A stretch of 64,000 nucleotides of DNA, taken from NCBI RefSeq assembly GCF_003853415.1, contig NZ_QTPP01000001.1, positions 310,001 to 374,000 of the forward strand, in the 5' to 3' direction. The notes below the pieces were generated by a model. The model saw only the letters and a program-made list of their open reading frames with translations. It did not search any database and was not told where the DNA came from. Shown in pieces: positions 28,418-41,327 of this stretch. The DNA comes from Burkholderia sp. Bp9142 (lineage in GTDB: Bacteria; Pseudomonadota; Gammaproteobacteria; Burkholderiales; Burkholderiaceae). Within the stretch, counting starts at the first letter, position 1, and every line of letters starts with the position of its first letter. Made by a program: the position numbers and the translations under genes.

Positions 28418-28693
28418 TCAACGCATCGCGAAGCGGTTGTCGTGCGCATCGACGAGCGGTGCCGATTCGCCGCGATGCACCGTCGAACGATGGATGTCCT
28501 GATTGCGTGCGATGGTGGCCGGGCTCGGCGGGTAGTCGTGCTTCGGACTGGGGATCATGCCGTCGTGGCGGGCGCGCAGCAATTCCTGGCGCACTTCCTG
28601 TCGGGTCCTGGCCTGCGAAGCGACGGACTGCGAGAAGGCTGCGATCGACAGCACGGCAACGACGATGGAAATCAGCGGCCGAGAAATGTTCAT
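28418..28693 (-). CDS. DUF4148 periplasmic protein (copy 1)
   Basis: The 91-residue protein has a signal peptide (cleavage near residue 25, after SQSVASQA) and the DUF4148 core RTRQEVRQELLRARHDGMIP...YPPSPATIARN. DUF4148 is a short secreted family expanded in Burkholderia, with no established function. It is paralogous to the copy about 2.2 kb to the right, sharing the RxEVxxEL...HDGxxP...YPP pattern. AAGGAG precedes the start. A perfect inverted repeat shared with the metal operon lies 78 bases upstream. Confidence 0.85.
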   Translation of the reverse strand: MNISRPLISIVVAVLSIAAFSQSVASQARTRQEVRQELLRARHDGMIPSPKHDYPPSPATIARNQDIHRSTVHRGESAPLVDAHDNRFAMR

Positions 28694-28770
28694 GTGGTTG
28701 GCTCCTTGTTCGAAATCGAAGAGTCGAGCCTCAAGATTGATACGGTGGCGGTGCGCAAGCGTGACCAACG

Positions 28771-28788
28771 GATGACGGTTTCGTCATC
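28771..28788. promoter_or_regulatory. Shared operator 1 (ATGACG-N4-CGTCAT)
   Basis: GATGACGGTTTCGTCATC has perfect 7-base arms. It is 78 bases upstream of DUF4148 copy 1, with a -10-like CGTATCAAT about 26 bases downstream in the direction of that gene. It is one of six related sites in the metal block. Confidence 0.7.
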
Positions 28789-28854
28789 GCTCCGGGCGGG
28801 CCCGCATCGCCGCATGAATCGATGCGCGTTGCTTTTCAGCATTCATGACACGCC

Positions 28855-28872
28855 GATGACGTGCTTCTCATT
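28855..28872. promoter_or_regulatory. Shared operator 2
   Basis: GATGACGTGCTTCTCATT keeps the left arm and the TCAT of the right arm. It lies 138 bases before the porin start in the 316-base gap shared with DUF4148 copy 1. Apart from these two sites the gap shows no gene. Confidence 0.5.
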
Positions 28873-29009
28873 TGTCCCTCACCTCCACGATTCGAACGGT
28901 TCCCAGAATCGCCAGCGCGCTCACGACATTCGTCGCCCGCACACAGAAGACGCGGCGCGGCGCATCGACTGGCGCACGAAACGATCATCTTGAACTTCAG
29001 GGACACACC

Positions 29010-30170
29010 ATGAAAACTCCAGTTCGGCTCGTCATGTTGTCGGGTGCGCTGCTCACGACCGCCCATGCGGCTCACGCGTCCGAAGTCAGCCTCTACGGCC
29101 TGTTCGATACGTCGCTGACCTATGTATGGAACGCCAATGCGGACGGCGGGAATCTCGTCGGCCTGGGCAACGGCAACCTGCTCGGCAACCGCTTCGGCGT
29201 GAAAGGCTCGGAGGATCTCGGCGGCGGGCTGAAGGCGATCTTCACGCTGGAGAACGGCTTCAATCCGAATACCGGCGCGCTCGGGCAAGGCAACCGGATG
29301 TTCGGCCGGCAGGCGTTCGTCGGTGTCGACAGCGCGCGCTGGGGTTCGTTGACGCTCGGCCGCCAGTACGACGCGCTCGCGGACGTCGCGTGGCCGGTGA
29401 CCGGCGACTTCTACTTCGGCAGCGTTTATGCAACGCCCGGCGACGTCGACAATTACGACACGTCGTCGCGAACCGACAACGCGGTGAAGTACACGTCGCC
29501 CGTGATCGCCGGATTCCAGTTCGTCGGCATGTATGCGCTCGGCGGCGTGGCCGGCAAGCGCGGCGCCGGGCAAACCTGGTCGGCCGGGCTTTCATACAGC
29601 AACGGTCCGGTCGATGTCGCGGGCGGCTACTATCACGCGGCCAACAAATCGCCGCTCGCCAACGGCATCCGCACTGGATGGAACGGCACGTCCGACGGTA
29701 CGTTCGATGGATCGCTGGTCAATGGCGGCTACATCTCGGCGAAGTCGATCGGCATTGCACGCGGCGCGCTGCGCTACAGCTTCGCGCCATTCGCGGTCGG
29801 CGTCGACTACAGCAACGCGCAATACAAGGCCGATGCGATGTCATCGTTCCGCGCGACGCAGAAGTACGATACCGCACGCGGCTTCTTCAACTATCAGGCG
29901 AGCCCGAGCCTGCTCGTCGGCGTCGGCTACAGCTATACGAAAGCCCGCGGCGATACGAGCGCGACCTATCACCAGGTGTCCGCCGGCGCCGATTACGCGC
30001 TGTCGAAACGGACCGATCTCTACGCGGTCGGTGCATGGCAACGTGCGAACGGGAAACAGCGCACACGCGAAGGCGGCACGCAAACGGCGCAGGCGTCGAT
30101 CGGCTCCTATGGCTACGGCGGCACGCGTACGCAGGGAATCGTCAATCTCGGGTTGCGTCATCGCTTCTGA
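29010..30170 (+). CDS. Gram-negative porin
   Basis: The 386-residue outer-membrane protein has a signal peptide (cleaved after AHAAHAS, about residue 24), then begins EVSLYGLFDTSLTYVWNA and ends with the aromatic GIVNLGLRHRF. This is the layout of 16-stranded trimeric porins of the Burkholderia OpcP/Omp38 kind. Segments RFGVKGSEDLGGGLKAIFTLENGF and RQAFVGVDSARWGSLTLGRQ are typical. It should allow diffusion of small hydrophilic solutes. It lies among genes sharing the ATGACG-type operator, so expression may follow the metal-responsive two-component system. Confidence 0.93.
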   Translation: MKTPVRLVMLSGALLTTAHAAHASEVSLYGLFDTSLTYVWNANADGGNLVGLGNGNLLGNRFGVKGSEDLGGGLKAIFTLENGFNPNTGALGQGNRMFGRQAFVGVDSARWGSLTLGRQYDALADVAWPVTGDFYFGSVYATPGDVDNYDTSSRTDNAVKYTSPVIAGFQFVGMYALGGVAGKRGAGQTWSAGLSYSNGPVDVAGGYYHAANKSPLANGIRTGWNGTSDGTFDGSLVNGGYISAKSIGIARGALRYSFAPFAVGVDYSNAQYKADAMSSFRATQKYDTARGFFNYQASPSLLVGVGYSYTKARGDTSATYHQVSAGADYALSKRTDLYAVGAWQRANGKQRTREGGTQTAQASIGSYGYGGTRTQGIVNLGLRHRF

Positions 30171-30199
30171 TCGAGACAGCGGCGGCATACGGATACGCA

Positions 30200-30217
30200 C
30201 ATGACGAAAATTTCATG
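30200..30217. promoter_or_regulatory. Shared operator 3, downstream of the porin
   Basis: CATGACGAAAATTTCATG keeps ATGACG and TCAT. TACGAT, a plausible -10, follows 31 bases later, the same spacing as at the other copies. No protein gene follows on this strand, only a possible small RNA. Confidence 0.5.
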
Positions 30218-30260
30218 TTCCGATCAGGTTCGCGGCGGATCGTATCGCTACGATTGAACA

Positions 30261-30360
30261 CGTGACGGGCGACGCCCGTTGCAATCCACGCAAGCGTATC
30301 GCTGTCGCATGACACGACCACGCGTTGGGCCCGGACGCTGTCAGCGCCGGGCTTTTTTTT
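30261..30360 (+). ncRNA. Candidate small RNA behind an operator copy
   Basis: A transcript starting near 30261 would carry one short stem (ACGGGC/GCCCGT, 30265-30279), about 50 unpaired bases and a terminator with eight U. That is the usual layout of an Hfq-type regulatory RNA. The alternative is that this is merely the porin's 3' end. I see no coding frame. Confidence 0.35.
30329..30360 (+). terminator. Strong intrinsic terminator
   Basis: The hairpin GCCCGG-A-CGCT-gtc-AGCG-CCGGGC is followed by eight T. It ends transcription from the porin side, or of the candidate small RNA. On the other strand there is no T-run, so it does not serve the lipoprotein gene. Confidence 0.9.
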
Positions 30361-30374
30361 CGTGCGTACGGCGA

Positions 30375-30614
30375 TCAGGGCATGACGTTGCGCTTCGGGA
30401 ACACACACGGATGTGTCTTCACGTAGAGGTTGGGGTTGCCGCAGCGATGCCCCGCGTAATCGATCTGCTCGCCGGGCATCAGGTCGGCCTGCGCCGGCTC
30501 GCGCGCGGCGGCCGGCACGGCCGCGCCGGTGTCGGAGCGCGTCGATACGCAACCGGCGAACAACGGGACGATCAGAACTGCGATCAACGACAGGCGAATG
30601 ACGGGACGATGCAC
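30375..30614 (-). CDS. Small lipoprotein of unknown function
   Basis: From a GTG start this is a 79-residue lipoprotein with a short charged N-terminus (HRPVIR), a hydrophobic stretch and the lipobox LFAGC. A mature part with two further cysteines (HRCGNPNLYVKTHPCVFP) follows. The frame extends upstream to ATGs that would put 30-40 hydrophilic residues before the signal peptide, so GTG is preferred, though no strong ribosome-binding site is visible. The family is unknown. A perfect copy of the shared operator lies about 140 bases upstream of the GTG. Confidence 0.6.
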   Translation of the reverse strand: MHRPVIRLSLIAVLIVPLFAGCVSTRSDTGAAVPAAAREPAQADLMPGEQIDYAGHRCGNPNLYVKTHPCVFPKRNVMP

Positions 30615-30754
30615 TGTTTGGTCCGGAATGAAAGTGGAAACGAGATCGTCCCGCCTTCCGTGCTGCCACGGCGAAACGAAGCGACTGCCGTCGGCCACGT
30701 CGCCATCGGCAAATCGCATGTTCCGTTTCCCGCTCATCGCATCGATGACCCGAA

Positions 30755-30772
30755 CATGACGATTGCGTCATG
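30755..30772. promoter_or_regulatory. Shared operator 4 (perfect)
   Basis: CATGACGATTGCGTCATG has perfect 7-base arms. It sits between the divergent lipoprotein and DUF4148 copy 2 genes, oriented to serve the lipoprotein promoter and close to operator 5. Confidence 0.7.
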
Positions 30773-30809
30773 CGGACCGGACCCGCACGTCGTACGCGCC
30801 ACCCCGCAA

Positions 30810-30827
30810 TCTGACGCATTTTTCATC
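30810..30827. promoter_or_regulatory. Shared operator 5
   Basis: TCTGACGCATTTTTCATC keeps TGACG and TCAT. It is 82 bases before DUF4148 copy 2. A -10-like CATACT follows about 31 bases later, and GGTCACGC lies between them as it does at operator 1. Confidence 0.5.
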
Positions 30828-30908
30828 TTGCGATCACGGTCACGCCCGGCTGCTTTCGCATACTGGATTCATGGATCGCCACCCGGCGGCCTCATCAAGG
30901 AGAGCTCC

Positions 30909-31193
30909 ATGAAAACAGCAAAATTCGCAGCCCTGTTCGTCACCGCCACGCTGTCGCTCGGCATCGCCACGCAAGCGGCATTCGCACAAACGCAAACGCA
31001 GGGCAAGACCCGCACCGAAGTCGTCAACGAACTGAAGCAGGCGCAGCACGACGGCGTCGTGCCGACGAGCAAGACGCAGTACCCGCCGACCGGCGAGATC
31101 GTCGCGCGCAACAAGGAGCTTCACGGGATCACGGTGCATGCCGGCGAGAAGGCACCGCGGGCGGACAATCACGACAGCCTCGCGACCCGCTGA
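30909..31193 (+). CDS. DUF4148 periplasmic protein (copy 2)
   Basis: The 94-residue protein has a signal peptide (cleavage near residue 26, after QAAFA) and the DUF4148 pattern KTRTEVVNELKQAQHDGVVP...YPPTGEIVARNKELHG. It is paralogous to the copy left of the porin. An AGGAGAG ribosome-binding site precedes the ATG. It is convergent with the histidine kinase of the czc operon. Its function is unknown; a role in metal or envelope stress is suggested only by the shared operator and its position. Confidence 0.85.
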   Translation: MKTAKFAALFVTATLSLGIATQAAFAQTQTQGKTRTEVVNELKQAQHDGVVPTSKTQYPPTGEIVARNKELHGITVHAGEKAPRADNHDSLATR

Positions 31194-31210
31194 TGCCGGC
31201 CAGGCGCGTG

Positions 31211-31235
31211 CGCTGCCCGTCGATCGCGGGCAGCG
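31211..31235. terminator. Hairpin between convergent genes
   Basis: CGCTGCCCG/CGGGCAGCG forms a 9-base-pair stem with a 7-base loop. It lies between the stops of DUF4148 copy 2 and the histidine kinase. No T-run. Confidence 0.45.
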
Positions 31236-31290
31236 TGGCGCTCGCCACGTCATCGCAGCGAACGTGCGGCCGTGCCTGATGGCCGCGATC

Positions 31291-32718
31291 TCACGCGTGG
31301 GCAGCCGGCACGGCCTTCGGCGCGACCGGCGCCCGCTGCGGGAAGCGCAGCCAGAATGTCGTGCGCCGGCCGGGATCGCTGTCGACGCCGCATTCGCCGC
31401 CGTGGTTGTCCATGATCGACCGGACGATCGCGAGGCCGAGGCCCGTCCCCGATGCCGAATTGTGCCGCGACGGATCGACGCGATAGAAGCGCTCGAAAAT
31501 CCGCGCGACATGCTGCGCGTCGATGCCCGGCCCCGTATCCGACACGGCGATCGTCGTCGCGCCGCCCTGCTCCGAGCAATCGATCGTCACGACGCTGCCG
31601 CGCGGCGCATAAGCCAGTGCATTGGACAGCAGGTTGCTCAACGCACGCTGGTACAGCGTGAGATCCGCATCGACCCATGCATACCCGTCGACCTTCACCG
31701 ACACGCCCGCATCCTCCGCGAGCGGCTCGTAGTAGCCGGCGACGCGCGCGGCTTCCTCGGCCGCATCGAGCCGCCGCACGTCGATCGACGTGCCGGCCTG
31801 CTCCGAGCGCGCGAGAAACAGCATGTCCTCGATCATCCGCGACAGGCGCTGATATTCGTCGATGCTCGACTCGATCACGTTCCGGTATTCATCCGCGCTG
31901 CGCGGCTGCGACAGCACGACTTGCGCGGCCGCCTGCAGGTTCGTGAGCGGCGTGCGCATGTCGTGCGCGAGATTCGACGAGAACTGGCTCAGCCGCGTAA
32001 ACGAGTCGTTCAGGCGCGCGAGCATCCCGTTGAACGCATGTTCCAGTTCCTTCAGCTCGCCGGACGTATCGAGTTCCGGCAGCGGATGGGCCAGCCGGCT
32101 CGTCGACATCTGCTCGGCCCGCGCCGCGAAACGCCGCAGCGGGCTCAACCCGAGCGCCGCGATGCCGTATGCGATCGCGGTGGCGAGCACGACGCCGAAC
32201 ACCTCGATCACGACGATCGTGTACGCATGCGTGCGCAGCAGCAGCACGTCGGCGCTGCGGTCGTACTGCACCGCGACGCGCACGACGGGCGCACCGGCGC
32301 CAGCGAGCGGCACGGTCATCACCAGATACTGGTGCCGCGCGTGCGGCGGCGCGACGAACACCGGAATGCGGCCCGCGTCCGTCGACAGCAACGGCGCATA
32401 GGTGCGAAACCCCGGCGTGCCGACGATGCGCGTGCCGGCCGCATCGTAGATCGCGAGATCCATGTTCGGATGACCATGCAACTGGTCGACCCAGATATCG
32501 GTGTTGCGCGCGACATCGGCCGTCGAGCGCGCTTCGGCCAGATGCATGCCCAGCGCGGCGGAAATGCCGGCCATCTGCTCGGCCGCCGTCGTCTCGATGC
32601 GATTGCTCAGCGCTTCGTACAGTGCGACGCCGCTCGATGCGAGGATGACCGACGTCGACAGGATGATCAGCGCGGTCAGGCGTCCGCGCAGCGTGCGCGG
32701 CAGCAGGCGCGCGATCAT
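31291..32718 (-). CDS. Heavy-metal sensor histidine kinase
   Basis: The 475-residue kinase has two membrane helices (about residues 12-35 and 165-190) flanking a periplasmic sensor. It then has a HAMP segment, an H-box with phospho-accepting His252 ([15 protein letters not shown]), the N-box [11 protein letters not shown], and the G-boxes DTGPGI and GTGLGLAIV. It belongs to the CusS/CzcS/IrlS group. Its ATG overlaps the end of the response-regulator gene by four bases (ATGA), so the two are translationally coupled. It should sense periplasmic metal, probably Zn, Co or Cd given the czc genes, and phosphorylate the adjoining regulator. Confidence 0.92.
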   Translation of the reverse strand: MIARLLPRTLRGRLTALIILSTSVILASSGVALYEALSNRIETTAAEQMAGISAALGMHLAEARSTADVARNTDIWVDQLHGHPNMDLAIYDAAGTRIVGTPGFRTYAPLLSTDAGRIPVFVAPPHARHQYLVMTVPLAGAGAPVVRVAVQYDRSADVLLLRTHAYTIVVIEVFGVVLATAIAYGIAALGLSPLRRFAARAEQMSTSRLAHPLPELDTSGELKELEHAFNGMLARLNDSFTRLSQFSSNLAHDMRTPLTNLQAAAQVVLSQPRSADEYRNVIESSIDEYQRLSRMIEDMLFLARSEQAGTSIDVRRLDAAEEAARVAGYYEPLAEDAGVSVKVDGYAWVDADLTLYQRALSNLLSNALAYAPRGSVVTIDCSEQGGATTIAVSDTGPGIDAQHVARIFERFYRVDPSRHNSASGTGLGLAIVRSIMDNHGGECGVDSDPGRRTTFWLRFPQRAPVAPKAVPAAHA

Positions 32719-33397
32719 TTCGCCGCGCCGTCGCGCGCCTCGAGCACGTAGCCCATCCCGCGCACGGTGTGGATCAGCTTCGGTTCGTACGCGTCGTCGA
32801 TCTTCGAGCGCAGCCGCCGGATCGCGGAATCGACGACGTTCGTATCGCTGTTGAAATTCATGTCCCACACCTGCGACGCGATCGTCGCGCGCGGCAGGAT
32901 CTCGCCCTCGCGACGCATCAGCAACCACAGCAGCGCGAACTCCTTCGCGGTCAGCAGGATCGTGTCGCGCTGCCGCGTGGCCTTGCGGCGCGTCAGGTCG
33001 AGTTCGAGATCGGCCACGCGCAGCGTGTTCGAATCGCGCGGCTGGCCGCGCCGCAGGATCGACTTGATGCGCGCGGTCAGCTCGACGAAGTCGAACGGCT
33101 TGGCCAGGTAATCGTCGGCGCCGAGCTCCAGCCCTTTCACGCGATCGCCGACGTCGTCGCGCGCGGTGAGGAACAGCACGGGCGTCGACTTGCTGCGGCG
33201 CAGGTTCTGCAGCAGCGTCCAGCCGTCCTGGCCCGGCAGCATCACGTCGAGCACGAGCAGGTCGTACTCCTCGGTCTCGGCCTGGTGCTGCCCCGTGATG
33301 CCATCCTCCACCCAGTCGATGACATAGCCGGCCTCGGTCAAGCCCTTGCGCAGATAGGCGCCGGTTTTCGGTTCATCCTCGACAATCAGAATCCGCA

Positions 33398-33398
<1 letters not shown>
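32715..33398 (-). CDS. Heavy-metal OmpR-family response regulator (CzcR/IrlR-like)
   Basis: The 227-residue regulator has a receiver domain (about 1-118) with phospho-accepting Asp51 in [14 protein letters not shown], conserved Lys in [10 protein letters not shown], and an OmpR-type winged helix (about 128-224; [17 protein letters not shown]). Its ATG shares one base with the czcA stop (TGATG), indicating coupling to the efflux operon; an adjacent GTG one codon earlier was not used. It should activate czcCBA and itself. Six inverted repeats of a single type upstream of czcC, the DUF4148 genes, the porin and the lipoprotein are its candidate sites. Confidence 0.93.
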
Positions 33399-38241
<4,843 letters not shown>

Positions 38242-38267
38242 GATGATCCTTCAGGTGAGAAGCGCGG

Positions 38268-39578
38268 CTATTGCGCGACGGCCGCGAGCGGCGTGCCGAC
38301 GAGCCGGCCGATGTCGGCGCGTGCCGCATGTGCGTCGGCGAGCGCACGCACGTATTGCGATTGCCCCTGGAACAGCGTGCGCTGCGCATCGAGCACATCG
38401 AGGAAGCTGAACTTGCCGAGCTCGTAGCCGCGCGACATCGCGTCGAGCGCGAGCCGTGCGCCGGGCAGGATGTCGGTCTTCAGCCGCCGCGCTTCCTGCG
38501 CGGCCGCGTCGAAGTTCGCATACGCCTGCGTGAGCGCGAGCCGCAGCCGCGCGCGCTCGCGGTCGAGATCGGCGTTCGCGCGCCCGGCCTTGTGCGTCGC
38601 TTCGAGCAGCGCGCCGCGGTTCGTGTTGAACAGCGGAATCGGAATCGACACGCCGACCACTGCCTGGTTGTCCGGGACGCCGCCGGTCGTCACGCGCTTC
38701 ATGCCCGCGCTGACCGTCACGTCCGGGATGCGCCGCGCGCGTTCGAGCGACACGGCCGCGTTCGAGCGCAGCATCTCCGCGCGCGCGACGCGGGTGAGCG
38801 GTGCATCGTCGAGCCGTGCGGTCAGCGCGGACAGCGATTCGACAGCAGGCACCGTTTCCAGATCGCCGAGCGCGATGCGCCGGTCGCTGCCTGCTTCGCC
38901 CAGCACCGCATTCAGCTTTTCGCGTGCGACGTCGACGCGGCCGCGCGCGGTCACGACTTCGATCTGCACGCCGGCCGCCGCCACCTGCGCCTTGGTCGCC
39001 TCGACCGGCGACACCTTGCCGGCCTGCGCGCGGCGGCCCGCGAGATCCGCGGAGCGTGCGGCGATCGCGGCCGATTCCTCGGTGACCTGGAACTGGCGCT
39101 GTGCGGCGAGCAGCCCGTAGAACGCGGCGATCACGTCCGCGCGCACGGCGGCGCCCTGCTCGTCGAGCGACGCGTTCGCGGCCTCGCGGCCGTACGACGC
39201 GACGTCGAGCCGCGCGCGGCGCTTGCCGCCGAGTTCGATGGTCTGGTTGATCAGCGCGGTCGACGTGCGCTCCGCGCGGCTGAAGCCTTCCTGCAGGAAC
39301 GACACTTCCGGATTGGGACGCGCGCCGGCCTGCATCAGCGTGCCGGCCGACGCATCGACGTCGGCGCGCGCACCGCGCAGCGCCGGGTTGTTGCGGGCCG
39401 CGGTCGCGAGCGCATCGGACAGCGTCAGCGATGGGGAAGACCGTGCGTCGGACGGCGGTGCGGTGCCTGAAGCCGCCGGGGCCGGGACCGGCGTCGGCAC
39501 CGCGACCTGCGGCGACTGCGCATGGGCCGTCGCGGCCATCGCGAAGACGACGGCCACGGCGAAGGTGAGCTTGAGCAT
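38268..39578 (-). CDS. czcC: Outer-membrane channel of the metal efflux system
   Basis: The 436-residue TolC-like outer-membrane factor has a signal peptide (cleaved after AHAQ, about residue 21), a proline/alanine-rich linker, and two OEP-type helical repeats. These include NPALRGARADVDASAGTL and NTNRGALLEATHKAGRANADL, and the end contains LDVLDAQRTLFQGQSQYV. It is the first gene of the czcCBA-regulator-kinase operon. The start was set at MLKLTF before the signal peptide, nine codons inside the longest frame. A copy of the shared inverted repeat is 68 bases upstream. Confidence 0.93.
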   Translation of the reverse strand: MLKLTFAVAVVFAMAATAHAQSPQVAVPTPVPAPAASGTAPPSDARSSPSLTLSDALATAARNNPALRGARADVDASAGTLMQAGARPNPEVSFLQEGFSRAERTSTALINQTIELGGKRRARLDVASYGREAANASLDEQGAAVRADVIAAFYGLLAAQRQFQVTEESAAIAARSADLAGRRAQAGKVSPVEATKAQVAAAGVQIEVVTARGRVDVAREKLNAVLGEAGSDRRIALGDLETVPAVESLSALTARLDDAPLTRVARAEMLRSNAAVSLERARRIPDVTVSAGMKRVTTGGVPDNQAVVGVSIPIPLFNTNRGALLEATHKAGRANADLDRERARLRLALTQAYANFDAAAQEARRLKTDILPGARLALDAMSRGYELGKFSFLDVLDAQRTLFQGQSQYVRALADAHAARADIGRLVGTPLAAVAQ

Positions 39579-39645
39579 GTTCGGTTCTGCGATAACGGTT
39601 CGCAACCGATGCTACGGATCGGGTGCAGTGCGAACATGAGCCGAA

Positions 39646-39663
39646 GATGATATTTCCGTCATG
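39646..39663. promoter_or_regulatory. Shared operator 6, before czcC
   Basis: On the minus strand CATGACG-GAAA-TATCATC keeps ATGACG and TCAT. A -10-like GTAGCAT follows about 30 bases later toward czcC. This copy ties the operator family to the metal-efflux operon. Confidence 0.6.
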
Positions 39664-39982
39664 TCGGGCGCGTTGTACTCGCCGAATCAGCCTGCCTATC
39701 TGCCCAGATAGCCACCTGTACGTAACGTCTAAACGCTCGCGTGCAATCCGATGATGCCGTCACATTTCATCGAACTCGTCGCATCGTTTTCGATGATTCA
39801 ATTCGGTCACGTCAGAATCATAAAAAATTATTTCACTCCGAAATTTCGAACGAGTTCTATAGACATCTTCGATCAAAAATATGACTGTCCAAGGTTCCGG
39901 TAACACGAACGAAGCCATGCTGCTTTACGACCTCAAGATCGTGCGGCATCCTTGAAAATCTACACAGCGAGACTTTGAAGCA
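39664..39982. other. AT-rich gap at the left end of the low-GC insert
   Basis: No gene is visible. A perfect palindrome CTATCTG-CC-CAGATAG lies at 39696-39711, close to where base composition drops. It could be an operator, or a mark of the insertion point. I found no tRNA or clear flanking direct repeat. Confidence 0.45.
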
Positions 39983-40699
39983 ATGAACAATTTCTCCGAT
40001 CATGACGAGTACAAATTTGATACCGGCGAAGACAAAGAATGGTTTCTCGTTCACTCTGGGGCCGTCACCAACACGAATCCGGGATCGATGGTTCATATTT
40101 ACATCAACACGACACCCATTTGCCCTGACATGACCAACAGAGAATTTAGAATTATGGCAAAGCGACTACTCAAATGGTCCATAATTCTAGTTGAGCGCAG
40201 GATCGCCGATCTGAAGCGACATGACGAAAGAACCAAAGAGAGAATGATCTATTGGTTCAATCGATGCGACGAAAATACACGACAATATCTTATCAGTGGC
40301 TTCTCACGACACCTTTCCGTTCTTAAAACGCTAACGCCACACCACTTCGTTCGAAGCGATCCGAATCTCGATAAAATGCTAGGTTGCGTCCCGAATATGA
40401 GCGACATTGATAACGAAGCCGCTCACGTTTGCGGGCCCAACACGGAGCGCAGACTGATAAGTATCGCCATGAAATTTTGTACCGGCTTGCGCGACCAGAA
40501 TATGTACGGAGATTCCCGCCTATCCACGCTCATTCATGAAGTAACACATTTCGTTGACACCTTCGGTAGCAGCGACCATCGTTACGGGCTCGACCCCACA
40601 GCGGCCGCATGGGCAAGGGCCAATCCTGACCTGGCACTGAGAAATGCGGATACACTCACCGGATTCGTGATCTACGGCGAAGATTTATTTGCAGATTAA
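39983..40699 (+). CDS. M35-like (aspzincin) zinc metalloprotease, candidate toxin
   Basis: The 238-residue protein lacks a signal peptide. Its C-terminal half matches deuterolysin/lysine-specific metallo-endopeptidases. The zinc motif HEVTH is at residues 185-189, with the third ligand Asp198 in GSSDHRYG, and NADTLTGF follows as in the aspzincin NAD-x-Y-x-F pattern. The WFN...LISGFSRHLSVL stretch near residue 90 matches the family's helical part. It should cut proteins. It lies in visibly low-GC DNA (about 43% in one 60-base line, against about 70% in a czcA line). A secreted protein gene starts 15 bases after its stop. An injected effector is possible; no secretion genes are nearby. Confidence 0.7.
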   Translation: MNNFSDHDEYKFDTGEDKEWFLVHSGAVTNTNPGSMVHIYINTTPICPDMTNREFRIMAKRLLKWSIILVERRIADLKRHDERTKERMIYWFNRCDENTRQYLISGFSRHLSVLKTLTPHHFVRSDPNLDKMLGCVPNMSDIDNEAAHVCGPNTERRLISIAMKFCTGLRDQNMYGDSRLSTLIHEVTHFVDTFGSSDHRYGLDPTAAAWARANPDLALRNADTLTGFVIYGEDLFAD

Positions 40700-40714
40700 G
40701 GGAGTCGATTCAGC

Positions 40715-41164
40715 ATGAGAATCTTGATTACAACATTACTCGCGACTGCTACAGTTTTATTATTTTTTCCCACGAACGCTACAGCAGAATGCCTAGGATC
40801 ACAAAACCTCCCATCACAACAATTTTTCGTTTCATTTTCACCCAACAGTCACGAAATCGCCGCATCCGAGAAAATACGAATCGGACAATGGGTTTCGAAA
40901 ATCAACTCCAAGCACCCGATTCAAAACTGGATCGATATTATTGGAAGTGCGTCCAAAAATGAAACCACCCCCGATCAACTTGCAACGAAACGCGCTTCCG
41001 CGGTAGCGAAAGTCATCATAGACGATGGCCTGATAAACGCACCATTTCAGATAAAAACGCAAATTTATCCAACCAATAGCGCAACCGAATCAACGTCGGA
41101 AACCCGTGAAGTCACCGTTCAAGTGAGCCCCGGCTGCCTCAACAACTGCTGTACGGGCCATTGA
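40715..41164 (+). CDS. Secreted OmpA-C-like protein, candidate immunity partner
   Basis: The 149-residue protein has a signal peptide (about residues 1-24, ending TNATA). Its domain resembles a minimal OmpA/MotB peptidoglycan-binding fold: FFVSFSPNSHEIAASEKIRI, then IDIIGSASKNETTPDQLATKRASAVAKVIIDDG, ending in TREVTVQVSPGC. The usual Asp and Arg that bind diaminopimelate are not obvious, so peptidoglycan binding is uncertain. The C-terminus is cysteine-rich (GCLNNCCTGH). GGGAG precedes the ATG, directly after the protease gene. Low GC matches the protease and implies joint acquisition. A periplasmic inhibitor of the protease is the simplest reading, but unproven. Confidence 0.6.
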   Translation: MRILITTLLATATVLLFFPTNATAECLGSQNLPSQQFFVSFSPNSHEIAASEKIRIGQWVSKINSKHPIQNWIDIIGSASKNETTPDQLATKRASAVAKVIIDDGLINAPFQIKTQIYPTNSATESTSETREVTVQVSPGCLNNCCTGH

Positions 41165-41327
41165 CATGAAAGTTGCTCATTTATCGCCGCCGCGCTTGCG
41201 TTGAACTGCGCATCGCCAACGCTCGCGTGAGACGGTCCATCGAATCTATCCGGACGAGATTTCGATGTTCGATTCGAGCGACATATCAATCGCCTAACTG
41301 GTGAAGCTATCAGGGTGCTCTCAAGAA

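Noticed and set aside
39579..41327. Integration of the low-GC insert at a tRNA gene or by an integrase
   Set aside because: No tRNA, integrase, transposase or clear flanking direct repeat is visible.
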